Source: Lactuca virosa
Lineage: Eukaryota; Streptophyta; Magnoliopsida; Asterales; Asteraceae
Reading direction: 5' to 3'
Length of the DNA: 64,000 nt
NCBI GenBank assembly: GCA_928212115.1
Contig: CAKMRJ010005523.1
Coordinates: forward strand, 136,528,785-136,592,784
How positions within the stretch are numbered: the stretch's first letter is position 1; each line of letters starts with the position of its first letter. Below the pieces are notes generated by a model. That model saw only the letters and a list, made by a program, of their open reading frames with translations. It was not told where the DNA came from and did not search any database. The position numbers and the translations under genes are program-made. Shown here piece after piece: positions 24,201 to 36,260 of the stretch.

Positions 24201-25234
24201 TATTCTTCCATGCTCCACATTCTCACTTCTTCTTAGTCCCTGCAAATCAGAACAGATATGAATACCACAACCGGTATCAAGGACCCAAGAGTTAGAATGG
24301 GGTGAGTTATTAGATAAGATAGTGTAAATACCTGCATGGTTGGGTTTAACTTTCCCATCCTTCACATCTTGCTGGTACTTTGGGCAGTTCCGCTTCCAAT
24401 GTGACTTTTCATGGCAATAGAAGCATTCAGCCTCTTTTGGGTCAGAAGAAGGAGTGACGAAACCTTTCTTGGTTCCACTTGAAGAAGAGCCATCAAGGGT
24501 CCTAGCCTTGGTACCCTTCGAAGAGCTCTTCCTCTTCTTCCCTCGACCTTTCCCGATTGCCAAAACCGGGGCGGAGTTTGGAGTAGGAGTGTTAACAACC
24601 GACTTACCCTTAAGACCTGTTTCTGCGGTCTTGAGGAGTCCCTGAAGTTTGCTGAGTGTGACCTCTTCCTTATTCATGTGATATGTCATGCGGAATTGAT
24701 CATAGCACGATGGTAAGGAGTGCAAAATGATATCTATTGCAAGCTCCTCAGGAAGTTCACATTAAGCTTCAGCAACCGATCCACATACCTTTGCATTTTC
24801 TGCATGTGGCTCGTGACGGATTCCCCGTCCTTCATCATGGTTGTTATGATAGAGCATATGATTTCATACCTCTCTTGTCGTGCACTTTGATGGTATCTTT
24901 CCATCAGATCTTGGTGCATTTCAAAAGGGTAGAAGTCCTCATAGGACTTTTGGAGTTCCGCTGTCATGGTGGCCAACATGATGCATGCCACTTTTGTAGC
25001 ATCCCTTTCATGTGCCCGGAAGTCAGCGATCTCCTGGGGAGTTGCAGTGGTCTCATCAATCTCCTTAAGCTCCTTGTCAAGGACATATTCTTTGTCCTCG
25101 TAGCGGGTAATCATCCTGATGTTTCTGATCCATTCATTGAAGTTGGATCCATCAAAAGTGACTTTCCCACACAAGTTCATAAGGGTAAAGGAGCCATTAG
25201 GATTAGAGCCAGAAGCAGCATTGTTTGAAGACAT
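21230..25234 (-). pseudogene. C1 gag-pol polyprotein, frameshifted
   Basis: The start at 25234 gives MSSNNAASGSNPNG and a copia Gag (25234-24757). A one-base loss near 24757 shifts the frame. From 24725 come the zinc knuckle CFYCHEKSHWKRNC, protease WVLDTGCG (catalytic DTG), the GAG-pre-integrase HHCC zinc region (WHCRLGH...CESC) and the integrase core start (HTDVCGPF, TFTDDYSRY). A small deletion and shift near 23530 interrupts integrase, which resumes at LRSDRGGEYL and PQLNGVAERRNRT with its catalytic Asp and Glu. Another shift near 22830 precedes reverse transcriptase (22800-21900) with YVDDILL, then RNase H (YSDASF, ESEYIAASEA). A final one-base loss near 21445 shifts the C-terminus, whose correct frame continues to about 21230 (HIDRKYHFIR, NPADPLTKGL). 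Confidence 0.95.
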
Positions 25235-26753
25235 CTGAAAGAAGAGAACAAGATTAGTTTAGATATTAAGAGAGTCCTTAATAAAACACCCAAATGTAAT
25301 ATTAAGGCTAGGATCCAATCACAATATATTATAACTTAGAAGAGGTATGCCGTAATCCAAGCTATAACATATTTGAAAGGTAGGTGAATGACGATTCACC
25401 AATTTCCACCATGAAAAACGAAATATAGATATTAGGTTTTTAATTGGTTCTTAGAAATTCCTAGATTCTTTTGAGATTCAATGAACTTTTCAAAGGCATG
25501 TTTCAATCTCGAGTGTGCCCTCCAAGTTTTGTGACTGGGATACCGAGGATCACAAAACGAGGTGTGAAGTAACCATGCAAATCACTTGGTACCCTTAATG
25601 TTTATTACTCAATCGATGTGCCGGTTAACCACACGAGCTCCACCGACCTATAATAAACTTTAAGTCACCCTTTACCTACCTTGTTAAGTCCAAGTTAGTG
25701 TGCCGGTTAACCACACGAGCTCCACTAACGACTTAAACAAAGTGTAAAGTGTAATTTCATGGATTAGCACCTTATTCACATTTTCCTAAAGTAACTAAGA
25801 TTGGGAATTTAATAAAAGCATTTAGTTACTTTATAATATTCATCATACTTTTAATGAGAATTTATAAGTCCTTGTCCTACCCGTTCGGCTAACGACCCTC
25901 CACCGATCAAGGAAGCGGTGGGTGAGAGTGGACACCCATTAAGTTGCCATTTTATAGGCAACAACCTTATACCCCCCTTATAGACCGGCTTCGTGAATGA
26001 GGCGTACTAGCGGTAAGACGACTTGATCTTATACATATATATATTAGTAACTTATAATATTATAAAGTATAAGGGTTGAATTTTAACTTTTAAAATTCTA
26101 AGGGTTGGAACTAAAGTTTTAATCAAGACTTTACATGTTCCAAAACTTGAGGGCAAGTTTTGTAAACTTCCAAAACTTTTCATTTCTTATAACTTATGAA
26201 TTAATTGAGTAATAAAAATGAAGACTCTTCATTTTTATAACTCTCGTGTTCTTTTAATGGCTTTAATAAAAGTGAGACTTTTGGTTTTCCATAACTTGAG
26301 GACAAGTTATGGACTCCATTAAAACACATTATGATCATGAATTAAACTACCATGAAGGTTACAAACAATTCCTATGATCATCTAATATTCATAAGTTCAA
26401 GAACATGAATATGAACACTTTCAAGAATCAAAAATTACACTTAAAAAAACTTGTAATTTTGATAATTTCCATTGTAAATGGATTAGCATAAACATTACAC
26501 CATCTAAGACAAGTTTTAAAACACCAAAACAAATTTAGGGTAATGTTTCTAGTCCATTTCCAGCAACAAATGTCGAAATTCTGAAAACTGCAGCCTCTAC
26601 TCGTCGAGTGCAAGAACAGACTCGACGAGTAACTTGCATTTGTTCATGGACTCGTCGAGTCCCCCCATGGACTCGGCGAGTTCATACGAGCAGAAAAACA
26701 GAAAAACGATTTTTTCAAGCAGTTTGCACAAAAAAAAACAACAAACAAGCCTA
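25235..26753 (-). other. C1 5' leader
   Basis: Untranslated leader between the PBS and gag. Near the PBS, 26596-26690 holds four copies of the near-palindrome ACTCGTCGAGT or ACTCGACGAGT/ACTCGGCGAGT. A block GTGCCGGTTAACCACACGAG occurs twice (25618 and 25698). No gene seen. Confidence 0.7.
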
Positions 26754-26767
26754 GGCTCTGATACCAC
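26754..26767 (-). other. C1 primer binding site (initiator Met tRNA type)
   Basis: Minus strand TGGTATCAGAGCC starts two bases inside the 5' LTR boundary at 26768. Confidence 0.9.
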
Positions 26768-27512
26768 TGATGGGTTTTGAGCATTCTAACACTTCCTAAG
26801 TGTACATGCAACCCTAATAACCTTGGATCTATGTTTGTCTAATTATCATGCAAATTTGAATTCCAAGGTTATATTCCTATCTAGCATACATGGGGAACAT
26901 TTTTAACTTGAATGAAAGATAGAATAACTTACCTTGTTGTTGATTATGATCCTTGAAACCTTGTGAGCCTAGCACCCCAAGTGTGATGCCTCAAATGCTT
27001 CACACAACACCAAATGCAAAGGAGTAAACTTTGAGAGAATCTTACACTTGCAAAATCGGCTCTAGCCCTCTTGTTTCTTAGTGTCGCCGATTTTGGGGAG
27101 AACACTTTTGTTTATATAGTGCGTTGCATTAGGTAAACCCTAATGTAACATGACTCTTCATTTCATGATCCATGGGTTAGCTCCATGGAGCATCCATGGA
27201 GCATCCTATGGGTGGAACCCAACTTGATAATCCATGGAGCCTCTTAGCCCACTATATAAGATATGGAAGATTTACATAATCTACCCATATATTTAATTAG
27301 TTATCTTTTGATCACTTAATTAATTCTTGATCAAACTAATTAAATAATATTATTAATATATTAGAACTTATAATATATTAATAAACCATAAGTGTTATTT
27401 CTTTTATTTTAGTTTATCCAATTGCATGGTGCCATGCAACCCAAATGGACCATGCCGGGTCGGGTCAAGTACATACAAGAAATAGTTATGGACTTAGACA
27501 CCTTATCCAACA
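26768..27512 (-). mobile_element. C1 5' LTR
   Basis: Starts (plus sense) TGATGGGTTTTGAGCATTCT and ends TTATCCAACA, followed by the GAAAC duplication. It differs from the 3' LTR at about nine positions by hand count. Confidence 0.95.
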
Positions 27513-27517
27513 GAAAC

Positions 27518-29112
27518 TTCCATCAGCGACATACTCTCGTTATGCATAGCAGGTTTCTGAATTATCCAGGGCGGAGTCGGGCTTGTGTAGCCCTGGATGG
27601 GTGGGACTCGTGGGCGAGGCCGCTCCGTGGTATGGTTTGGGTGGGACCCGTGGGCAAGGCCCATGTGATTATGGCAATACAGGTGGGACCCGGTGGAGAC
27701 CGTTGGGTCAAGGTTTTGAATATTTGAGTTGCAGGATTGAGTGTGTAGTCAGTATATGACGCAGAGGGGTTTATAGGTTGGGTAGCCTTGTTATTTGGAC
27801 TCTTGAGAAACTGGTGGTTGGACCAGGTGCGAGGCTGGTAGTGTCAGTGATGGGTTAGGAACCTTTTACCTTCCGGTCTAGGGAGGGGTGTCTTGAATCA
27901 GAGGATTTTGGGTAAACTACAAGTGTAGATCTTTGGGTCTCGGGTTATGAGATGGGTACCGAATTGGTTCTTAGTGGGAACTCCCATTGGGAATCGCGGG
28001 TGTCTATGTGTAAGGCTTTCTGTTCTATAGGTTTTGAAATAAGGTATCAATATGTCGAGGGCGTCTATGGAAGGGTTCAGGGGTAATGAATGGTTTCAAT
28101 TTATTGGCAGATCATGCTCCTGTGCTTTGGTGTGGTCCGACCTGTGTGGGGTCAGGCTAGTATGGGGTTCCGGAATTTTAGATAGGTTTCATTATTTGAT
28201 TGGTCAAAGATTTCTTCAGTTAGTTAGACCAAGGTGGGTAAGTTCGTAAGGCTATGGGAAGAACGCAGCATGCATGGAACCAGGAAGTGGTAGGTCGTGG
28301 GATACCGGGTATGAGGTAAGGCTACGGTTGGTCCTGTAGCGTTCAACTTAGCATTGGGTTGGGTGTCGAGATGTTTTGGATGATTATTTCTAGTCAAGGT
28401 TTCTTTCGGAAGTTACGTAAGGCGACTGTGTGAGTGTCTTTTAACTCAGCAGTCGGGTGTGAAACTGGTATTTCAGATAGTTGGCAGAAAAGTTGGGACT
28501 AGGGAGGTCTCGGCTGCTTGTGGGAAGCAGCCAGGAGGCAGCGTGGTACTTCAGACAGTAGTTGTGATTTGAGGTTTCGTGTGGGAGTGAGGTAACTTGT
28601 TGATTGGGAAATGCTAATTCACTTGCATTGGGATTAAATAATCTCAGAGTAATTGATTTGATCATGTTGCGCAGCTTTCGTCTGAGTCTAACCGTTGCAG
28701 GGATGGATCTTCTACTCGAAGGATTATCTGAGCCTTCTATCGAGTATAAGTGTTTTGTAGCTGTATATGGTCAATGACTTTGTTCCCTTTTAAGCTGCAA
28801 GGTGATCGAAGGTTGGAAGCATTTTGTTTGGTATGAAATTCTATGAGGTTGGCATGGTAGCGATTCAGTGTGGGAGGTCTGTCAGGGAGTCAGACCATTT
28901 GAGACTTCAGGTTTCAGATTTCAGGTAAGGTAGGATTGGTTTTCTACAAGGGATTAAGGATTCGTTCTTCATCGAGCTTGAAGATCTATGTTAAGCATGG
29001 TTTCAATAGATTTTGAAAGGCTGTTGTATGATCAGGGTTGCGGTTGTGTTCTTCAGGCTATCTGGCGTGCCTGGAAATGGTAAGTAATGATTTCGAGGAC
29101 GAAATCTAATTT
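27518..29112 (+). other. G2 interior right of the copia insertion, no pol
   Basis: Non-coding. It contains two to three GC-rich imperfect repeats of GTGGGACCCGTGGGCAAGGC type (27599-27690). A block near 28635-28735 resembles the G2 leader at 17641-17740 (TGATTTGA.C.TGTTGCGCAGC and following). No retroelement enzyme motif was found in any frame I examined. Confidence 0.6.
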
Positions 29113-29126
29113 AAGCGGGGGAGAGT
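29113..29126 (+). other. G2 polypurine tract
   Basis: AAGCGGGGGAGAGT immediately before the 3' LTR, the expected plus-strand primer position. Confidence 0.85.
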
Positions 29127-31123
29127 TGTAACAACCGGAATCATGAGGAGAAACTGTTGGGAATAAGCCTACTTCGGGTTGGACACGGCGTGTTGGAAGA
29201 ACCAACACGGCGTGTCTAGAATGGAAGAACCACTAGGATTAATTGAACCAACACGACGTGTTGAGGTGCCTCAAATCGGCGTGTTAGCAGCTGGGAAGGA
29301 AACCCTAATTTTAAGGGTGTTGCACCCTATTTAAAGGCCTTAGGTCCCTTTGGCTGGCCTCCTCATCAGCCTCCATTGTTGTCAAAACCCTAAATCGAGT
29401 TGTAGCCTCCATTGTCAAGCATTTGAGACTTGGAAGAAAGTTTGGTGTTCATTTCGTGCTTTGTGAAGGAGTTAGGAGATCTTGAAGTTTCTAAGCTTGC
29501 AGAAGGAAGTCGTGGATCCAGAACCACTACCCATTTTGCAAGGAGTTTGAGGTATCAAGTTCTTATCTTGATGGCTAGGTGCTTATATCTCTCTTTTGGG
29601 TTAAATTGTTATGTTTTAGCCATGGATTGGATGGATGTTGGGATTAGGACGTACCAAAGCCTTGTTCATTCAGATCTGGGGTTCTTATGGAATCTTTTGA
29701 CATAAAGGTGCGAACTTTATGGATTTAAGGGCTTCATGCATTCATTAAGTCCCTTATTAAGCACTTCTTGAGCATTTGAGCTTCTCCTAGGTATGCATGA
29801 ATGTAAAGTTGGCAACTTTACCTGGTCTTCCATCTCTGGGGTGTCAAATCTACATTTTGGGGCTTTGTCTTTGAAGATTAAGTGCTTAATGGTTAATCCC
29901 TCACTATTTTAAATCTAGGGTTTGGGTTTGGACCCATTTGGGTGGTTCCTACATGTAAATTTGGAAACTTTACCCTTCTAGATCTCATTTTGGTCGAGAT
30001 CTAAGCTTTGGATCTCTTGGATTCGACGAAGGCAGCTTAACGTATTAAGTTGTTGGGTCTTGGGTGAACTTGACGAGTTTGCTGGCCAACTCGGAGTGTT
30101 GGCTTGATTTTCCCCATTTCAAAGTCGATAGAGAAACACGACGTGTTGAAGGGACAACACGACGTGTTGGATCAACATGGATTGTTGATCTTGATTTTTT
30201 GACTTTTTTCTTTGACCAAGTTTGTCCCAAGGGGTACTTGAGGTAATCTGAATTGTACTAAGGAAATTAAGGGCTTAGGATAAGGCCCATATGGGGTTGG
30301 GCCCAATTTGGAAAATTGGGCCATTAGTGGGCCTTTGTGGATATTTTTGTTTAGGCCTTTTGGTTTTGGGCTTGGGCCCCAGTTCTGATTCGTGTTGGGT
30401 CAGGGGTAAAATGGTCACTTTACCCCCAAGTATGGATTATGGATCATAGTTGGATCCCAATTGTTAATTGGGTGTTATTTTGGTATTGATGGCTCGGGGA
30501 GTCGTCAGGGCAGCAACTAGGGATTTCTTTCAGTGAGCTTCAACATTCGAGGTGAGTTTCCTCACTGGTTAGCGGGTCTAAGGCACCAAGGCCGACCCTC
30601 GTTTGGTTATGTTGTTATACTTGTTGTATGTTTGATACTTGTTTGTACTTGTATATCTATGTCTATTCAGAGGGGCCCATTATGTGAGTGTGGGCGGGGC
30701 CCGTATCTTATTATTATCTGAGTGTGGGCGGGGCCCGTATCTCATTATTATCTGAGTGTGGGCGGGGACCATATCTCATTATTATCTTAGTGTGGGTGGG
30801 GCCTGTATCTCACTGTTATCTGAGTGTGGGCGGCGCCCGTATCTCATTATTATATGTTGTGTATGGTATGTGGTATTTGGGGAACTCACTAAGCTTTGTG
30901 CTCACAGTTTGTGGTTTTTGGTTTAAGGTACTTCCGGTTCAAAAGAGAAGGGTCCGACTTGATGGCAGCGCGCACACCCATGTTTTTCCGCATTATGAGA
31001 TGTTGGGATTTAACTCTAATAATTACTTTATTTAGAAATGCTTTTAAATGTTTGGATCAAGTTACATATGTGTTTTGATTATAATAAAAATGAAATTTTT
31101 ACCCTTGATTTTGGGATGTTACA
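29127..31123 (+). mobile_element. G2 3' LTR
   Basis: Begins TGTAACAACCGGAATCATG and ends TTTTGGGATGTTACA. TATA-like TATTTAAA at 29328-29335. It carries AACACGACGTGTT-type palindromes in U3 (29186-29290) and again at 30134-30170. The intron-like donor is at 30552; the acceptor has decayed to TTTAAG at 30927. It has an about 27-base insertion relative to the 5' LTR near 30215. Confidence 0.9.
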
Positions 31124-32680
31124 TATGGGTGCTGGTCTACCCTTTCGGTCTATCTCAACCAGACACTACCAAGCATATCTGGGTGCTAGCCTACCCCTTC
31201 GATCTATTTCAACTGGATACCAGGTCTATTTCACCCCGTACCGCTACCACACAATATCATAACAGTAATCACAGAGTTATCAAGCATATACAGACATAAC
31301 CGCCAATTATCACAAAGACAATCATCACAGTATAACACAAACTAGTGGGCCGACCTTGGTGCCTTCGACCCACGGATACTGCGAATGAAGACTCACCTCA
31401 GACTGTGGGTATCAAATCACACTCAATAGATGACTTGCGGACTCCTCTCCTTATCGCACAAGCACAAAACCCTAATTAGAAATTAGGTCACAATCTAACC
31501 CGAAGTTCCAACACCCTAGTTCTTGACTTATGGCAAAAAGGCTCCTTCCTTTTGCCTTATTGGGCCTCCTACTCTCCAACGCCCAAATCCACAAAAACCC
31601 AAAAAGGCATCCAAGCCCACTATAGGGCCTGTAAGGCCCAATATGGCCCAAGGACCCTAAACATGGCCTTAGGCCCAAAATTGACTTGCTACACCCAGGT
31701 GGGCCTGAGGCCCGACTTACTCAAGTCTAAAGCCCAACACCAAACGAGCCCAAAATCTTCCAACCCCATAGATCGCGTACACGCGACATACTTGGCTTGT
31801 ACGCCCAACGTACGCTGGTATTGACCAGGGGTCGAGGCGCTGGCCGAGTACGTACAACGTACACTTGAGTACACATGGCGTACTGGTCTGCCACCCCATT
31901 CTCACTTCCATGACTTAATCCCTTAAGACCTAACGTCCAAAACTTAGATCTAGACCCCTAGGAACTTCCTAAGCCATAAAGTTGCAAACTTTATGCTTTT
32001 GCATGCAAGGATGGGGCTCAAAACAAGAATCAAGTCCATAAGCAGACTAGGATGGTCCCTAACACTTGCATGGTTGAGGCTTAACCATCAAAATCTATTT
32101 TTTATGACTCAAAACACCTCAAAGAGCTCAAAAGGACAACTCATATGTTCTGAAGTTCCTCAACTCCCAGAATCCAAACTATAGGACCAAAAGATGACAT
32201 TTTCTACCCTAAAACTTGATCTAAGCATGAAAGGGTCAAGGTTAAAGCTTTATACCATCAATGGGTCAGAAATGGTGCCAAACTTCTGAATCTACAAGCT
32301 CTTCCCACATCATTTCTTCTTCCCAAGCTCCCTTCTTCTTCAGAAAACTCTAAAGAACACCAAAAACTCTCAAGGAAGTTCACAAATGCACTAAAAGGTG
32401 GCTTAGGGTTCGAGGTTTGCACTTCAAGGGCAATGGAGGTTGAAAAGGTAAGGGACTTGGGGGACTTAAGGTCCTTAAATAGGGTGCAAACCCTAAAAAC
32501 TATAGTTTATCTCAGGCACACGTACGCCCAACGTACGTGGTTAAGATCCGCGACCATATAAATGGCTAGTACGCTAAGCGTACTCAATGAGTACTCCCCG
32601 CGTACTAACCAATGGACCAAATTGAAAGAAATTCTTACATTAGGGACTTAAAGGGAAACTTACCAAACTCGGATGTTACA
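31124..32680 (-). mobile_element. G1 3' LTR, right fragment
   Basis: Continues the LTR cut at 15189, starting with the G2 target duplication, and ends GATGTTACA at 32680. Minus sense it starts TGTAACATCCGAGTTTGG. Contains ACGTACGC-type palindromic motifs (31777-31880 and 32520-32620) and TATTTAA on the minus strand near the promoter position. The polypurine tract CAAGTGAGGGAGAAT (minus) lies at 32681-32695. Confidence 0.9.
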
Positions 32681-32719
32681 ATTCTCCCTCACTTGAATCA
32701 AACTTCGTCCTCGAAGTCT

Positions 32720-35700
32720 GTTGCTCCAAATTACTCTGGGTAATGCTCCCTCATATTGTCCTCCGGCTACCACGTCCACTCTGAACCCTTGCGGTGCTGC
32801 CATTGCACCATAACCAACTCGACAAACTGTTCCGCAAGGTTTTCGTCTTCCTGTCGAGGATCGCTACAGGCCTCTCAATGTAGTTTAGGCAGTTATCCAC
32901 ATGCATGTCCTCCAATAGAACCACTACGGAATCATCAGCCAAACATTTCCGTAACTGCGAGTCATGAAAAGTACTGTGAATCTTACTAAGCTCCTCCGGA
33001 AGGTCCAGTCGAAAAACTACCCTTCCGACCCGGGCTATAACTCTAAAGGGAACGATATACCTGGGGCCCAGCTTGCCCCGCTTCCTAAATCGAATGACAC
33101 CTTTCTAAGGTGACACCTTCAGGAGAACCATATCCCCAACCTTAAACTCCAAGTCTGATCGACGCTTGTCAGCATAGCTTTTATGCCGACTCTAAGTTGT
33201 CTGAAGTCTAGTACAAACCTGCTGAATCAGCTCGGTCGTCTTGAGTACCACCTCGGTACTCCCCATAACCTGCTGACAGACCTCGCCCCAACATATCGGG
33301 GTCTTGCATTTCCTCCCATAGAGAATATCAAAAGGAGGTCGATCGATATTGGCATGGTAGCTATTGTTATATGAAAATTCTGCTAATGGAAGATACGTAT
33401 CCTAGCTACCACTAAAGTCCAGAACGCACACCCGCAGCATATCCTCTAATGTCTGGATGGTCTGCTCGCTCTAACCATCCGTCTGTAGGTGAAAAGCTGT
33501 GCTGAAATGCAGACGAGTACCCAACTCGTTGTGAAATCGCTTCCAAAAATCTGGAAGTAAACTGGATGTCCCTGTCAGAAACCACAGAGACCGACACCCC
33601 ATGCCGTGCTACTACCTCGTTGATGTAAACCTCCGCCAACTTCTCCGCAGAGATACTCTCCTGGATCGGGATAAAATACACACTCTTGGTCAATCGATCC
33701 AGGATGACCCAAATCAAATCTACACCATGCGTAGTTCGATGAAACTTTATAATAAAGTACATAGTAATCTCTTCCCATTTCTAAACGAGAATATCCAACG
33801 GTTGCACCTTTCCGTGTGGTCGCTGATGCTAGACCTTGATTTTCCTGCAAGTCAAGCACCTCTCCACGTACCAAGCTACATCCCGCTTCATGCAGGGCCA
33901 CCAATAATTAGGACGAAGATCCCTATACATCTTCGTCGCCCCGAGATGAATGTTGAATCTCAATTTGTGCGCCTCCTCAATTAGAACCTGACACACACCA
34001 CCGCAATAAGGAACCCACACTCTCTTATGGAAATTCAATAAACCTCGGCTATCATAATCGAAGGAAGCCATCTGACCCACAATGTTCTCACTCTTACGGT
34101 GCTCCTCCTTCATAGCCTCAATCAGCGACTCCCGAATCTCCTCCATAAGCGGAGTAATCGTTGTCATCCTCAGACAGATATCCCTAATCGGAGCTGTGAC
34201 CGCCTTGCGGCTAAGAGCATCGACCACCACATTGGCCTTCCCCGGATGGTGAAGGATCTCACAATCATAATCCTTCACCACATCCAACCACCGACACTGC
34301 CTTATTTTTAGATTTAGCTAATCCATCAAGTACCTCAGACTCTTGTGATCCATGTAAATGGTATAGCGAACCCCATAAAGGTAATGTTGCCAAATCTTGA
34401 CGGTGAAAACCATAGCCCCCAGCTCCAAATCATGCGTCAAATAGTTTGCCTCATGAGGCTTCAGCTGCCTTGAGGCGTAAGCAAAAACGTGACCCCTCGG
34501 CATCAAAACCGCGCCCAATCCCGTGATAGACATGTCAAAGTAGACCACAAAATCCTCAACACCCTCCAGCAGGGTCAAAATTGGCGCCTCACATAAACTC
34601 TGTCTCAGAGTCTCAAACGCTGCCTGTTGCTCAGGACCCCAGCGAAAAGTTGTAGTCTTCTTCGTCAGTCGGGTCAGAGGAACCGCTACTTCGGAGAAAT
34701 CCTGAATAAATCTCCGGTAATATCCAACTAAACCAAGGAAACTCCGAATCTCGGATGGGGACCTTAGAACTTCCCACCTCATCATGGCCTCCACCTTGAC
34801 CGAATCGACCAGAATACTATTCTGGTTGACAAGGTGCCCCAGAAACTGCACCTCGCACAACCAGAACTAACACTTGAAGAACTTCACATACAACCTCTCC
34901 CTCCTCAGGGTCTCCAAAACCTCTCGCAAGCACTCCTCATGATGTTCCTGGGTCTTGCAATAGACCAAGAAGTCATCAATGAATACAATCACAGAATGAT
35001 CCAACATCGGTCGACACTCGCGGTTTATGAGGTTCATGAACACGGCTAGAGCATTGGTGAGCCCAAAAGGCATCACCACGAACTCGTAATGACCATAGTG
35101 AGTCTGGAAGGCTGTGTGACCCTCATCTGATGATAACCCGAACGCAGATCAATCTTGGAAAACCAAGACGCACCCTGAAGCTGCTCAAAAAATCATCAAT
35201 TCTCAGGAGTGGATAACGGTTCTTCACCGTTAGCTTGTTCATCTCCCAGTAGTCAATACACATCTGATGCGACCCGTCCTTCTTCTTCACAAACAGGATC
35301 GGTACACCCCAAGGAGAACTACTTGGTCGGATGAATCCCTTGTCTAACAGCTCCTGCAACTGTGTAGACAACTCCTGCATTTCTAGTGAATCTAATCGAT
35401 ATGGTGCCTTGGCTATCGGAGCCGCACCAGAAACCAAATCAACCCGAAACTCCACCTACCTCTCCGGAGGTACCCCAGGTAAATCCTCCAGAAACACATT
35501 CGGGTAATCCCGCACTACTGACACATCATCAACCGACGCCCTACTCTATTTCCGGTAACCATAACGTAGGCAATGAACCCAGAAGAACCCTGATGGAGAT
35601 AACGTTTGGCCATAGTGGCAGAGCATAGGACCGGCCCGTGCTGAGCGCTCTCTCCATGAACCACCAACACTCCCCCACTTGGGGTCCGAAGACATACTAG

Positions 35701-35870
35701 CTGACGCTCACAATCAATCATTCCCCCATTGGGGCTTAACCAATCCATCCCCATTATAACCTTGTTCCCGCACAGAGGAATGGAAACCAAGTCAATCGGA
35801 TACTGCTCGCTAAACATCCCCAAAACACAATCCCGATGAACCCTCAATGCCCGGATGGATCGATCATCCA
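32720..35870 (-). pseudogene. G1 pol: protease end, RT, RNase H, integrase, chromodomain-like tail
   Basis: From high to low coordinates: protease C-terminus (35870-35520, IPLCGNKVIMGMDWLS), reverse transcriptase (35455-34867) with PYRLDS, SSPWGVPILFVKKKDGS and the catalytic FIDDFLVY, then RNase H (34860-34318; VVYFDMSITGLGAVL, YASRQLKPHE). Integrase follows with its zinc region (HKLRFNIHLG...CLTCRKIK, 34000-33830) and core (LIWVILDRLTKS, VVSDRDIQFTSRF, 33720-33520). The tail at 33170-32751 reads YADKRRSDLEFKVGDMVLL, an in-frame stop, RFRKRGKLGPRYI and NYIERPVAILDRKTKTLRN, the chromovirus C-terminal segment. Multiple frameshifts and stops make it a dead copy. Confidence 0.9.
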
Positions 35871-36222
35871 TGTAACATCCCCGTATTCACGGTCATTTTA
35901 AAAATTTTATTTATGCTTATTTAAAAATTAGAGTATCCATTTTAAAGAATAATCTTGCGAAATTTGTTCCCAGAAAACATGATAAAGATATTATCAAAGC
36001 ATTCAGAAGAAATGTAATTTGTATTAAAACATTGGGATGTCATCGTCAATACAGAAACATAAGCATAAACAGACCTTACATTCATTTACACTAATGATTT
36101 ACGTCTCCGTTAATCTCTTAGTGTAATGTAGCTTCGTATCAACACCTGTGATACAAATAAACTGAGTGGGTCAGGTTGGGAAACCTGGTGAGTACATAGG
36201 GATTTCAATCCCACAATGTTAT

Positions 36223-36260
<38 letters not shown>

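Larger units (their letters stand above)
19651..27512 (-). mobile_element. C1: young Ty1/copia retrotransposon, minus strand
   Basis: Two 745-base LTRs (19651-20395 and 26768-27512) flank gag-pol, and perfect 5-bp target duplications GAAAC lie outside (19646-19650 and 27513-27517). It is inserted in the interior of G2. By hand I count about nine differences between the LTRs, near 1.2 percent, so it is the youngest layer of the nest. Domain order gag-PR-IN-RT-RH is that of copia. At least four frameshifts interrupt the coding region, so this copy cannot make an intact polyprotein. Confidence 0.95.
15190..31123 (+). mobile_element. G2: large gypsy-type element without recognisable pol, plus strand
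   Basis: Paired LTRs (15190-17177 and 29127-31123), a Met-type PBS (17181-17193) and a polypurine tract AAGCGGGGGAGAGT (29113-29126) define a complete element in the 3' LTR of G1. Flanking pentamers TCTGG (15185-15189) and TATGG (31124-31128) are a target duplication with one difference. Without the copia insertion the interior is about 4.1 kb. It holds only a decayed gag; I find no reverse transcriptase, RNase H or integrase. G2 is thus probably a non-autonomous derivative. Its LTRs share layout and some sequence with G1, so G1-like enzymes may have mobilised it. The LTRs differ at many positions, so it is older than C1. Confidence 0.85.

Noticed and set aside
21380..25228. Plus-strand open frames opposite the copia coding region
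   Set aside because: Antisense shadows of gag-pol with no recognisable domain.
31472..31911. Minus-strand frames in the G1 LTR
   Set aside because: Overlapping frames within LTR sequence and repeated in the other LTR; no protein similarity.
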